37,231 nucleotides of DNA from UBA5336 sp039198685. GTDB taxonomy: Bacteria > Pseudomonadota > Alphaproteobacteria > Caulobacterales > Hyphomonadaceae. The DNA lies in assembly GCA_039198685.1 (NCBI GenBank), contig JBCCTK010000010.1, positions 1 through 37,231 on the forward strand, in the 5' to 3' direction. The notes under the pieces were generated by a model. The model was given only the letters and a program-made list of their open reading frames with translations, was not told where the DNA came from and ran no database searches. A program made the position numbers and the translations under genes. Positions 26,057 to 32,705 of the stretch are shown in pieces. The first letter of the stretch is position 1. Every line of letters starts with the position of its first letter.

Positions 26057-26084
26057 ACCAAATCTATTGGTCATAATCACCAAT
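26057..26084. promoter_or_regulatory. pspF: Palindromic upstream activating sequence, candidate PspF site
   Basis: ACCAA (26057-26061), ATTGGT (26066-26071) and ACCAAT (26079-26084) form two overlapping inverted repeats, and another ACCAAT is at 26142-26147. They lie ~110-130 bases upstream of the -24/-12 promoter and just ahead of pspF, the usual place for enhancer sites. The region 26085-26165 between is very AT-rich and may bend. PspF binding is inferred. Confidence 0.5.
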
Positions 26085-26178
26085 AAAATTCACGAAATAT
26101 CCTAAAAAATTTTTGCACGACCGATCCTTGATGACAATATAACCAATATAAACAACGCATTACTGGATTAATCCCAAA

Positions 26179-26195
26179 CTGGCACGGTCTTTGAA
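26179..26195 (+). promoter_or_regulatory. Sigma54 (-24/-12) promoter of the psp operon
   Basis: CTGGCACG at 26179-26186 and TTGAA at 26191-26195 match the sigma54 consensus TGGCACG-N4-TTGCW with only the C of -12 changed. The GG and G(C) elements are separated by the required 10 bases. Transcription would begin around 26206, some 50 bases upstream of the first small gene. Confidence 0.85.
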
Positions 26196-26257
26196 ATGTA
26201 CTGGCCATGCTCAGGGCGGTTAGGGGCCGCCAAACCAAAAGGAGAAGACGAAAGAAG

Positions 26258-26389
26258 ATGACCGACCCAAATTATACCTCCCGCGACACCAGTGACTCCG
26301 GCCGCTTTGGCCGTTGGCTGTCCTCCCGCCCAGCGGAAACCTGGATGTTCTTCGCAGCAGGCATCTTCCTCGGCGGATTTTTCTTTTGA
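26258..26389 (+). CDS. 43-aa single-span membrane peptide, first gene of psp operon
   Basis: The first reading frame after the sigma54 promoter encodes 43 residues: a polar N-terminus (~1-25, with Arg-rich 'GRFGRWLSSRPAETW') and a single C-terminal hydrophobic segment 'MFFAAGIFLGGFFF' that runs to the stop. It would be a C-tail-anchored inner-membrane peptide. ATG 26258 follows a purine-rich stretch; an in-frame upstream ATG at 26207 would add an Arg/Lys-rich leader and start right at the expected transcription start, so it is unlikely. I do not recognise a family. Position ahead of pspA suggests a Psp role. Confidence 0.65.
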   Translation: MTDPNYTSRDTSDSGRFGRWLSSRPAETWMFFAAGIFLGGFFF

Positions 26390-26438
26390 TCGCGGCCACG
26401 CCGCTTTCCTCCCCCCTCTACGATAAGGAACCAAAATT

Positions 26439-27134
26439 ATGGGACTGTTTTCCCGCCTCGGTGACATCATAAACTCCAATATCAATTCGATGCTGGATAG
26501 TGCTGAAAACCCCGAAAAAATCGCTCGCCTGATCATCCAGGAAATGGAAGATACACTCGTTGAAGTCCGCACGGCTGCGGCTCGCGCCATGGCTGACAAG
26601 AAGGAAATGGAGCGCGAGATTGCCCATTACTCGACGGTCCGTGACGATTGGAACACCAAAGCTGAGCTGGCCATAGACAAGGGCCGTGAAGATCTGGCCC
26701 GCGGTGCGCTTCTCGCCAAGCAGAAAGCCGAGGGTGAAATTGCCCGGCGCCAGGATGCGATGGTTGCGGCTGAAGAAGCGTTTGAAAAGCGCCAGGACGA
26801 TTTGGCGAAACTCCAGGACAAGCTCTCGGAGGCAAAGGCCAAACACCGCGCCCTTATGATGCGTCGTGACGCGGCTGAACAGCGGATCCGCATGCGCACC
26901 CAGACCCATGACGGCAAGGTGGATGAGGCCCTGGCACGCTATGCCCATGTCGAGCGTAAGGTCGATGAGATGGAAGCCTATGCCGATACGATCAAAGGCC
27001 GTGAGCCCACCCTTGAAGCCGAGTTTGATGCCCTTGAGCGCAATGAAGCTGTGGAGGCTGAGCTTGAGGCTCTGAAGGCCAAGCGGAATGGCTCAAAGCC
27101 GAAGGCTGTCAAAGGCGCGAAGGGAGCTGAATAA
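26439..27134 (+). CDS. pspA: Phage shock protein PspA (IM30/ESCRT-III-like)
   Basis: A 231-aa, almost wholly helical coiled-coil protein. The N-terminal amphipathic membrane-binding helix is 'MGLFSRLGDIINSNINSMLD', followed by 'AENPEKIARLIIQEMEDTLVEVR', the PspA/Vipp1 signature. Long helices ~25-185 form the hairpin. PspA binds and inhibits PspF in unstressed cells and forms membrane-stabilising scaffolds on stress. The Lys-rich C-terminal tail after ~residue 205 is short and probably disordered. ATG 26439 follows AAGGA. The stop TAA shares bases with the next tiny gene (TAATG). Confidence 0.97.
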   Translation: MGLFSRLGDIINSNINSMLDSAENPEKIARLIIQEMEDTLVEVRTAAARAMADKKEMEREIAHYSTVRDDWNTKAELAIDKGREDLARGALLAKQKAEGEIARRQDAMVAAEEAFEKRQDDLAKLQDKLSEAKAKHRALMMRRDAAEQRIRMRTQTHDGKVDEALARYAHVERKVDEMEAYADTIKGREPTLEAEFDALERNEAVEAELEALKAKRNGSKPKAVKGAKGAE

Positions 27135-27247
27135 TGCTTATACCACTCGCCATTCTCGCCGGTATCATGTCGGTGATCACCGCGCCGGGCTTGATCGCCC
27201 AGCACATGGACGCCCGACGGGCCAAAGCTGAGGGGCAGGACGCATAA
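27134..27247 (+). CDS. 37-aa membrane peptide coupled between pspA and pspB
   Basis: A complete 37-codon frame starts at the pspA stop (TAATG at 27132-27136) and ends by the pspB start (TAATG at 27245-27249), so it is translationally coupled on both sides. It encodes a hydrophobic N-terminal span 'LIPLAILAGIMSVITAPGLI' and a charged tail 'QHMDARRAKAEGQDA'. The layout resembles the N-terminal half of PspB (span plus basic/charged stretch), so it may be a reduced PspB paralogue or an independent micro-protein. It is too short for standard gene calling. Precise overlap on both sides makes chance unlikely. Confidence 0.7.
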   Translation: MLIPLAILAGIMSVITAPGLIAQHMDARRAKAEGQDA

Positions 27248-27504
27248 TGTTCGAAGACGTCCTGCTTCCAATCATCATCGTGGCAATCCTGTTTGTCGGA
27301 ATGCCGGGTGTCATCCTCCATTACATTACCGAATGGCGGAAGATGAAGAGCCTGCAGCCCGATGACGAGCGGATGCTTGAAGACCTGTGGCGCTCCGCAA
27401 AACGCATGGAGCGCCGGATAGAAACACTGGAAACCCTGGTCGACAGCGAGGGCAATGCCCGCCGCTCGGAGACCGACGATTACACAAGGAGATATGACCA
27501 ATGA
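27247..27504 (+). CDS. pspB: Phage shock protein PspB
   Basis: An 85-aa protein with one N-terminal membrane span ('VLLPIIIVAILFVGMPGVILHYI') followed by a cytosolic helical, coiled-coil-like region 'MLEDLWRSAKRMERRIETLETLVD', the PspB hallmark. It senses envelope stress with PspC and helps release PspF from PspA. Slightly longer than the 74-aa E. coli protein, with an extra charged tail. ATG 27247 overlaps the preceding micro-gene stop, and its own stop overlaps the pspC start (ATGA at 27501-27504). Confidence 0.92.
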   Translation: MFEDVLLPIIIVAILFVGMPGVILHYITEWRKMKSLQPDDERMLEDLWRSAKRMERRIETLETLVDSEGNARRSETDDYTRRYDQ

Positions 27505-27911
27505 CCCGGGATTTTGCCGGCTCTCCCAACCCGACCCAGCTCAAGCGCTCGCGCACCAACAAGGTCTGGGCCGGGGTTTGTGGCGGAATTGGAGAGCGTT
27601 TTGGATGGGACCCGGTCTTGGTCCGCGTGCTCTTCGTGCTCAGCTTCTTCTTTTTCTTCGGTCCGTTCATTTTCCTTATCTACATTATCATGTGGATGAT
27701 GATACCGGCCCGTGGGCTGGGGGAAGACCGGGCGGCCCGTAATCCAGAAGAACAGGAGTTCTGGCGCGGCGTTTCAGACCGTCCAGCCGCCACGTTCTCC
27801 AACTTGAAGTACACCTTCCGGGACCTGGATGACCGTCTCCAACGCCTTGAACAGTCCGTCACGTCAGACGAGTGGCGCCTGCGCAAGGAATTCCGGGACC
27901 TGGAAAGCTAA
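27501..27911 (+). CDS. pspC: Phage shock protein PspC
   Basis: A 136-aa protein with the PspC domain: the amphipathic segment 'KVWAGVCGGIGERFGWDPVLVRVLFVLS' and a hydrophobic span running on through 'FFFFFGPFIFLIYIIMWMMIP' (~30-75). A C-terminal coiled-coil-like cytosolic region follows ('LKYTFRDLDDRLQRLEQSV'). PspC is the membrane partner of PspB and the likely sensor. ATG 27501 overlaps pspB and has AAGGAGATAT upstream. The extension after the PspC domain is longer than in minimal family members and resembles E. coli PspC. Confidence 0.93.
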   Translation: MTRDFAGSPNPTQLKRSRTNKVWAGVCGGIGERFGWDPVLVRVLFVLSFFFFFGPFIFLIYIIMWMMIPARGLGEDRAARNPEEQEFWRGVSDRPAATFSNLKYTFRDLDDRLQRLEQSVTSDEWRLRKEFRDLES

Positions 27912-27925
27912 ACCAAAACCGCCCG

Positions 27926-27960
27926 GGGGCGCGCGAAGAGCCGCAAAGGCACAGCGCCCC
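27926..27960 (+). other. Hairpin between pspC and the next small gene
   Basis: GGGGCGC (27926-27932) and GCGCCCC (27954-27960) can pair across a 21-base loop, 15 bases after pspC. There is no T-run, so partial attenuation or an RNA processing site is more likely than full termination; the next gene could still be part of the operon. Confidence 0.35.
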
Positions 27961-28002
27961 GCCCAATGAAACCGCGCTATCGAGCAAGAAGGAACCGAGG
28001 AC

Positions 28003-28194
28003 ATGCGCAAGGGGACTATTAGCAAATACCATGGCCGCATTGGCTTTGCCGTCGCATTCGCCACGCTTATCGCCATTGCTGTGGCAACCACAACAAGCGG
28101 GCTCCACATCACGGCCGGAGACGTTGCCGTCAGCATGGATATGACGGCAGAAAACGGGCTGCATCTCCGCTTCGGAAAGGCCAGCGACGTCTAG
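28003..28194 (+). CDS. 63-aa small membrane protein downstream of pspC
   Basis: A 63-aa protein with a short basic N-terminus (MRKGTISKYHGR) and a hydrophobic span 'IGFAVAFATLIAIAVATTTSG', followed by a hydrophilic ~30-residue tail rich in Asp/Asn/Glu. The layout could be a membrane anchor or signal peptide, and 'VAVSMDMTAENGLHLRFGK' may be a short beta structure. ATG 28003 has AAGGAACCGAGGAC upstream, so translation is plausible. It lies 91 bases after pspC in the same direction. I do not recognise a family; involvement in envelope stress is inferred only from position. Confidence 0.65.
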   Translation: MRKGTISKYHGRIGFAVAFATLIAIAVATTTSGLHITAGDVAVSMDMTAENGLHLRFGKASDV

Positions 28195-28216
28195 GGCGTC
28201 AACCCTTTCAACCGGC

Positions 28217-28240
28217 GAGCCCGCCCCTGCAGCGGGCGGC
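28217..28240. other. GC-rich hairpin between psp locus and tRNA-Leu
   Basis: CCGCCC (28221-28226) pairs with GGGCGG (28234-28239), or GCCCGC (28219-28224) with GCGGGC (28232-28237). It is positioned after the last small psp-region gene but has no U-run. The rest of 28195-28354 shows nothing I can assign. Confidence 0.3.
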
Positions 28241-28354
28241 CGTCAGGCTCCAATGCCAGCGAACCAACATCAATGCACACCCAAGACCGAGTCAGTCAGA
28301 CCCAAATTCGGTTCACCGGAGAGAAGGCGCGTGCTCGTCAATACCGGCAGTCAA

Positions 28355-28439
28355 TGGTGCCCCCGGCCCGACTCGAACGGGCACTCCCGAAGGAAACGGA
28401 TTTTGAATCCGTCGCGTCTACCGGTTCCGCCACGGGGGC
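28355..28439 (-). tRNA. tRNA-Leu (anticodon CAA)
   Basis: Read on the minus strand, an 85-nt class II tRNA with acceptor arm GCCCCCG/CGGGGGC, encoded 3' ACCA, D-arm 'UGGCGGAA..GGUAGACGC', anticodon stem ACGGA/UCCGU enclosing UUCAAAA (anticodon CAA), a long variable arm 'UUCCUUCGGGAGU' and a T arm 'GCCCGUUCGAGUCGGGC'. All features fit tRNA-Leu reading UUG. A possible -35 TTGACG lies 34-39 bases upstream on the minus strand (28478-28473), with only a poor -10 after it. The downstream plus-strand gene cannot start inside the tRNA. Confidence 0.97.
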
Positions 28440-28518
28440 AATGGCGCTCTATGTGGCCGAAGCCCACCGCGCCGTCAATTCACTTGGCGCTAAGACGCCT
28501 GTGTTATATCGCGCTTCC

Positions 28519-29160
28519 ATGACCGATGCCGCCGTTCCCCATGCCCCAATTCAGCGCACCCTGTTGCAGTCCATCGAAGCGATGGCCGACGAGTCCGGTG
28601 CAGACGGCTATAGTCTGCGCCAGATCATGGACCGGTTGGATGAGCGTGCCTTCGGTGCCATGCTCTTCATTCTGGCGCTGCCCTGCTGCATCCCGTTTCT
28701 CTACCTCGTGCCGCAAATCGTGGCCCTGCCAATGATGGCCCTGGCGGCTCAGATGGCTATGGGCCGAGAAGAGCCCTGGCTGCCGGCCAAACTGGCCGAG
28801 CGCAAGATCAACCAAGATGGCCTGGCCAGCACGGCACGCGGGGGACGAAAATGGTTTGGTTGGGTGGAGACGATCGCCCGCCCTCGGTTGACGTTCCTGA
28901 CGGGGAAAGGCCCTGAACGTGTGATTGGGGCCATTCTCTGTGTGTTCTGCGCCTCAATCCTACTGCCCTTTCCGATGACCAACACGGTTCCTGGGTTCGC
29001 TGTGGCACTCGCCAGTTTTGGCTTGATCCAACGCGACGGCTTGCTGGTGATCGGTGGTCTGCTGCTTGGGTCGGCCTGGGTCTCGTTCCTGGTCTTTGCG
29101 GCCATATTCGGGTTGGAGACCGTGACAGGCCTGATTTCCGGGCTGATTTCAGGAAACTGA
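28519..29160 (+). CDS. ExoD-family exopolysaccharide-synthesis membrane protein
   Basis: A 213-aa membrane protein of the ExoD family. The N-terminal soluble helical region (~1-40) precedes 'RAFGAMLFILALPCCIPFLYLVP', a family hallmark. 'RLTFLTGKGPERVIGAILCVF' and 'LLPFPMTNTVPGFAVALASFGLIQRDG' follow, with three to four further spans. Rhizobium ExoD affects exopolysaccharide and alkali tolerance, but the mechanism is unclear. ATG 28519 is used; the longer in-frame reading to 28273 runs through the antisense of tRNA-Leu and is rejected. The promoter likely lies in the 79-base space to the tRNA. Confidence 0.88.
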   Translation: MTDAAVPHAPIQRTLLQSIEAMADESGADGYSLRQIMDRLDERAFGAMLFILALPCCIPFLYLVPQIVALPMMALAAQMAMGREEPWLPAKLAERKINQDGLASTARGGRKWFGWVETIARPRLTFLTGKGPERVIGAILCVFCASILLPFPMTNTVPGFAVALASFGLIQRDGLLVIGGLLLGSAWVSFLVFAAIFGLETVTGLISGLISGN

Positions 29161-29221
29161 AAGCGGCGCGCGCATCGCCGCATTGTCCCCAAGCCTTTGC
29201 TCCCTCATCACCGCAGTAGAC

Positions 29222-29758
29222 ATGAGCGAAACCTTGAAACCTTTGATAGGCTGGCGTTGGCCGGCGTTCGCCATCGTGATCTCGGCGGCCATGTTGGGTG
29301 CGGCGCACGGCTTTGAGCGGTTTGATCAGCTCTACCCTTGCCCGCTCTGTTTGCGACAACGCGAGGTGTATTGGGCGCTGATTGCCATGAGCGCTGTGGG
29401 GCTGGTACTTTGGCGCTTGCGACCCGCGCCTCGGTTTATCGAGGGCCTGAATATCTTGGTGGGGCTGGTGTTTGTCACCGGAGCAGGTGTCGCAGCCTAC
29501 CATATCGGCGTGGAAATGGGACTGTTTCCGTCAGGGTGCGCTGGCCTCACGCCGGAAGAGGCTGCACGCGAAGCGATGAAAGACCCCCTTGGCGGATTGG
29601 ATGATCCACAGGCCACGGGCTCATGCTCCGAGGCCGCCACGGTCTTCGGGGTGTCTATGGCGACCTGGAATTTTCTGATCTCGCTTTGTCTTGCAGCCGT
29701 GAGCTTTGCCGTGGCGCGTGAGACCGACCGGGCCACTAGAAACCGGGTATCCCTGTAG
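29222..29758 (+). CDS. dsbB: Disulfide bond formation protein DsbB
   Basis: A 178-aa inner-membrane protein with four spans. The first periplasmic loop has the quinone-linked active-site pair Cys40/Cys43 ('YPCPLCLRQ') and the second loop the DsbA-interacting pair Cys106 and Cys135. DsbB reoxidises DsbA and passes electrons to quinone. The loop between the second pair is longer than in E. coli DsbB. ATG 29222 yields a short N-terminus before the first span. It converges on the DUF3429 gene with a 23-base overlap. Secreted Cys-rich proteins such as the 13-repeat protein would need this pathway. Confidence 0.9.
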   Translation: MSETLKPLIGWRWPAFAIVISAAMLGAAHGFERFDQLYPCPLCLRQREVYWALIAMSAVGLVLWRLRPAPRFIEGLNILVGLVFVTGAGVAAYHIGVEMGLFPSGCAGLTPEEAAREAMKDPLGGLDDPQATGSCSEAATVFGVSMATWNFLISLCLAAVSFAVARETDRATRNRVSL

Positions 29759-30227
29759 ACACCCATGCTGTGAGAAGCGACCCAACGGCGCCTGTGCTGG
29801 CGATGGTGCGCAATCCATCATACCAGGCCGGTGTATCCCGGCGGCTGAGTACGTCCCAGATCCATTGGATGAACAGCGCGCACGCCATGGCCACAAAAAC
29901 CCATGGGCTTTGCGCTGGGGTTCCCAGAAGGTAGTAAACGACAGCGCCCCACCCGACGAGCGCACCGATGATCGACCCTGTCATGATGCCCCAACGCGGC
30001 GGCGTAAAGGTCGCTTCATTCATTTCAACGCCCCAGCGCACGCCGCCGAGGAAGCTGAGGATCACAGCGCTGTAGACCAGCAGCGTGAGATGAGCGCCGG
30101 CTTGGGGGGCGGGATCGTCGCCAAGTGCGAAAGCCGCCAGGGCACCGCCGAAAAAAGGCATCAGACCGGCGACCGTGAGCGCCAAGGGGGCAGGGGGAAT
30201 GGCGAAAGCGCCGCGTCTCAACATCAC
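29736..30227 (-). CDS. DUF3429 membrane protein
   Basis: A 163-aa protein with five hydrophobic segments. 'LVYSAVILSFLGGVRWGVEM' is the typical DUF3429 core and 'ACALFIQWIWDVLSRRDTPAWYDGLR' the conserved C-terminal loop with acidic and Trp residues. Function is unknown. Two adjacent ATGs (30227 and 30224) are possible. It converges with dsbB. The 142-base divergent region to the next gene shows no strong promoter elements. Confidence 0.82.
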   Translation of the reverse strand: MMLRRGAFAIPPAPLALTVAGLMPFFGGALAAFALGDDPAPQAGAHLTLLVYSAVILSFLGGVRWGVEMNEATFTPPRWGIMTGSIIGALVGWGAVVYYLLGTPAQSPWVFVAMACALFIQWIWDVLSRRDTPAWYDGLRTIASTGAVGSLLTAWVSTGIPGF

Positions 30228-30369
30228 TCATACTCCGTCGCGCAGGCGTCCAGGCGCCCGCGTCCATTACAAATGCGTATAGCAAACAAGCGTTAAGGGA
30301 CCTTGCACCGAATTAAGCTGACTCTGGGCACAGGCGTGGCCTCCTTCAACAGGTAAGAGGCATTGCCGT

Positions 30370-30720
30370 ATGGAGGTCATCTTGAAGGATTTAGTCCCTC
30401 TCATTGTTGTTGCCGGTTTGCTGGCGCCTGGTGATCTGGCTTGTGCCCAGGATTTCGCTGCCGCACCGGGGAAAACGCGCGTCACGCTGTATTTCGATGG
30501 CGCTTCGCTGGAAAAGCGCCCGAATCCGCCGCTGGAAGACCACGCCGATCACCGATTGGAGCGCCTGCAGGCACCCCAGGACATGCAGGCTCGCCCTGCG
30601 TCAGGGATCCCGGCGTCAGGCCTGGCGATGGACGAGACTCGCCGCACCGTTCGCTATATGACCGCGGATGAATGGGCTCGACACCCGTCCAATCGGGCGA
30701 GGTCTGCCCTTGCCGAGTGA
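30370..30720 (+). CDS. Small exported hypothetical protein
   Basis: A 116-aa protein with a signal peptide ('LVPLIVVAGLLAPGDLACAQ') and a short, hydrophilic mature part of about 90 residues rich in Arg, Pro and Asp; no cysteines remain after cleavage. ATG 30370 may be used, but TTG 30382 has a better-placed GGAGG 5 bases upstream and gives a more normal signal peptide. I do not recognise a family. The 55-base gap to the next gene is compatible with an operon. Confidence 0.5.
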   Translation: MEVILKDLVPLIVVAGLLAPGDLACAQDFAAAPGKTRVTLYFDGASLEKRPNPPLEDHADHRLERLQAPQDMQARPASGIPASGLAMDETRRTVRYMTADEWARHPSNRARSALAE

Positions 30721-30775
30721 ACGCAATTGCAGCCTTGGACTCGCTTTCGCCACACAAGCGGCTTAGGCGACGGGC

Positions 30776-31537
30776 ATGGCCAAGGCGGTTATATTTGCGC
30801 TCCTGTGGGTGATCCTTACATCGCCCGCGCATGCCCAGTCACCCTGTTTTCCCCTTGAGCACGATACACGCACCTATACGGCGTGCACCCTGAGCCTGTC
30901 AGAGTTCGACATCAGTCTTCATTGGCAAGCGCCCGATGGCGTGCTGATCGGACATCCCACGCGTTTGCATACGATGCTGAACGAGGCGGCCAAGGACGTT
31001 GCCCTGATTACAAATGGTGGAATGTACCACGCAGACCGAACGCCCGTGGGCCTTTTCGTTGAGGAGGGCATCGAGCAAACCCCGCTGGTGCGCGGCGAAG
31101 GTCCGGGCAATTTCCAACTCCTGCCCAATGGCGTGTTCTTTCTTGACGAAGGGGTCGCACGGATCCTGGAGACCGAAGCCTTCGCAGAAGCCGGCGCGGC
31201 GCCGGACCTTGCGACCCAGTCGGGGCCGATGCTCGTCATCGATGGTGCGTTGCACCCAGCCTTCCGCAAAGCCAGCGAAAGTGTTTATCGCCGGTCCGGG
31301 GTCGGCGTCTCCGATGATGGGCAAACCGTATGGATTGTCATTAGCGAAGAGCCCGTGAACTTCTTCAGCTTCGCCAGTGTCTTTCGAGACGGGCTCGGCC
31401 TCGACAATGCCCTCTATCTCGATGGAAAGGTCTCGCGGCTCGACGTTCCGGGCGATGCCCGACGGGAGTTCGGCCTCGCTATGGGGCCCATCCTCGCCGC
31501 CACGCACAAGCCGAAGGTTGAGGACGCCCCGGAATAA
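30776..31537 (+). CDS. Exported NAGPA-type phosphodiester glycosidase family protein
   Basis: A 253-aa protein with a signal peptide ending near 'SPAHAQ'. The mature part contains 'ITNGGMYHADRTPVGLFVEEG', 'SGPMLVIDGALHP' and 'LDNALYLDGKVSRL', characteristic of the NAGPA/phosphodiester glycosidase domain (PF09992). That domain hydrolyses sugar phosphodiesters in the mannose-6-phosphate uncovering enzyme and acts on cell-wall or polysaccharide substrates in bacteria. An N-terminal Cys pair (in 'PCFPLEHDTRTYTAC') may form a disulfide. The substrate is unknown. Function is periplasmic or extracellular. It ends just before the convergent small gene. Confidence 0.82.
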   Translation: MAKAVIFALLWVILTSPAHAQSPCFPLEHDTRTYTACTLSLSEFDISLHWQAPDGVLIGHPTRLHTMLNEAAKDVALITNGGMYHADRTPVGLFVEEGIEQTPLVRGEGPGNFQLLPNGVFFLDEGVARILETEAFAEAGAAPDLATQSGPMLVIDGALHPAFRKASESVYRRSGVGVSDDGQTVWIVISEEPVNFFSFASVFRDGLGLDNALYLDGKVSRLDVPGDARREFGLAMGPILAATHKPKVEDAPE

Positions 31538-31542
31538 CCGGA

Positions 31543-31767
31543 CTAGTTCCTATCGTCAGGCCCGTCGGCGACATCTTCGGCAATGTCTTCGATATCGTCA
31601 GCCAGATCACGGGCCGCGTCGCTACCGCGTTCGGCCGCAACGCCCATGAGGGCATCCATCCGCGCGCCTGCCGCTTCGAACGACCCCTCGGTGAAGCGGA
31701 ACAAAAGCATGATCAGCACAAACAAAGCCATTGCCAGGAAAACAATATTGTAGAGAATTTTTGCCAT
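31543..31767 (-). CDS. Small single-span membrane protein with acidic tail
   Basis: A 74-aa protein with one membrane span near the N-terminus ('NIVFLAMALFVLIMLLF') and an acidic, Asp/Ala-rich C-terminal tail ('DLADDIEDIAEDVADGPDD'). ATG 31767 has GGAGACAG upstream; a GTG one codon earlier is also possible. No family is recognised; similar tails occur in small anchored proteins of unknown role. It diverges from the ClpP-like lipoprotein gene. Confidence 0.65.
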   Translation of the reverse strand: MAKILYNIVFLAMALFVLIMLLFRFTEGSFEAAGARMDALMGVAAERGSDAARDLADDIEDIAEDVADGPDDRN

Positions 31768-31856
31768 CACCTGTCTCCATCCGTCCCGACCGCCCCTTCA
31801 CATGGCGCTCGTTTTCGTCACTCTTGGGGCAAGGCGTCAAGTCAGGGGGGCTGAAT

Positions 31857-32705
31857 ATGATCCGTTGCGCCATCGCCATGGGTGTTGTCCTCGGCCTGTT
31901 TTCAATGCAGGCCTGCACAACCACGCGAGGTCTGCCCGACCCTGTGGCTTGCCTCCAAATCGATGACAATACCGTGCGTCTGCGCGGTGAAATCAACGAT
32001 GCCATGGCGCTCTGTGCCCAACAGGTGATCACGGCCGATACAACGCGTGTTGTGGTCAACACGCCCGGCGGCGATACACGAGCCGGCCGCGCCATTGCCC
32101 GACATATTGCCAAATTGCCAAGGACGCTGGTGATCGATGGCGAGTGTAGCTCATCGTGCGGCAACTACTTTGTTCCGGCGGCACACCGACTGGAAGCCAC
32201 ACCCGGCAGCTTCATTGCGATCCATGGCACGCCCGACCCGGCGCTGGTGGAAAGATCCAGGCGCGACTTAAGCGAACAACTCGCTTCCGCGGTGCTTTCT
32301 GGCGAGATCACGGAAGCGGAACGGCAAGTTACACTTGATGAGTTTCGCCAGCGCGGCCAGGAGAATCTCGACGCAGAAGCCGCCTTTGCCGATGATTTCG
32401 GTGTTCCCAAGGGGTGGCGGCTGTTCCGCGAAACACCCGATGCCAGCGTCACGGCGGCCTTTGCGGAGCATTTTGAGGGTGGGCCGCGCCCGGTTCGCCA
32501 ACGCGGGGCTGCAAGCGCCATATTGATTGTGGAGCCCGCCTTGTTGGAAAGCTGCCTACCGGGCGTTGATCCAGGCAACTACCGCACAAACTTTGAGGTC
32601 ACCGTCATTGGTGATGCTCGCGAGAAAGCCGCGCTTGAGCGCCGAAGCGGTGTATTCTCCGGCTCCCTGACCTGCAAACCCCCCGAAGGAGCGCCAGTCT
32701 CATGA
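31857..32705 (+). CDS. Lipoprotein with ClpP/crotonase-like fold
   Basis: A 282-aa lipoprotein: signal 'MGVVLGLFSMQAC|TT' ends in a lipobox Cys. The mature domain opens 'VVVNTPGGDTRAGRAIARHI' and 'VIDGECSSSCGNYFVPAAH', matching ClpP/SppA-type proteins where the Ser of the SSxCxxx segment serves as nucleophile. A His in 'FIAIHGTPDPA' could complete the site. This suggests a periplasmic protease-like protein of the COG3904 kind. ATG 31857 is preceded by CAGGGGGG; the 42-residue upstream extension is discarded. Stop overlaps the ArsC-like gene by 4 bases. Activity is unproven. Confidence 0.72.
   Translation: MIRCAIAMGVVLGLFSMQACTTTRGLPDPVACLQIDDNTVRLRGEINDAMALCAQQVITADTTRVVVNTPGGDTRAGRAIARHIAKLPRTLVIDGECSSSCGNYFVPAAHRLEATPGSFIAIHGTPDPALVERSRRDLSEQLASAVLSGEITEAERQVTLDEFRQRGQENLDAEAAFADDFGVPKGWRLFRETPDASVTAAFAEHFEGGPRPVRQRGAASAILIVEPALLESCLPGVDPGNYRTNFEVTVIGDAREKAALERRSGVFSGSLTCKPPEGAPVS

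Noticed and set aside
28273..28518. Longer start of the ExoD-like protein at 28273
   Set aside because: Would translate the antisense of tRNA-Leu; the family N-terminus fits ATG 28519.
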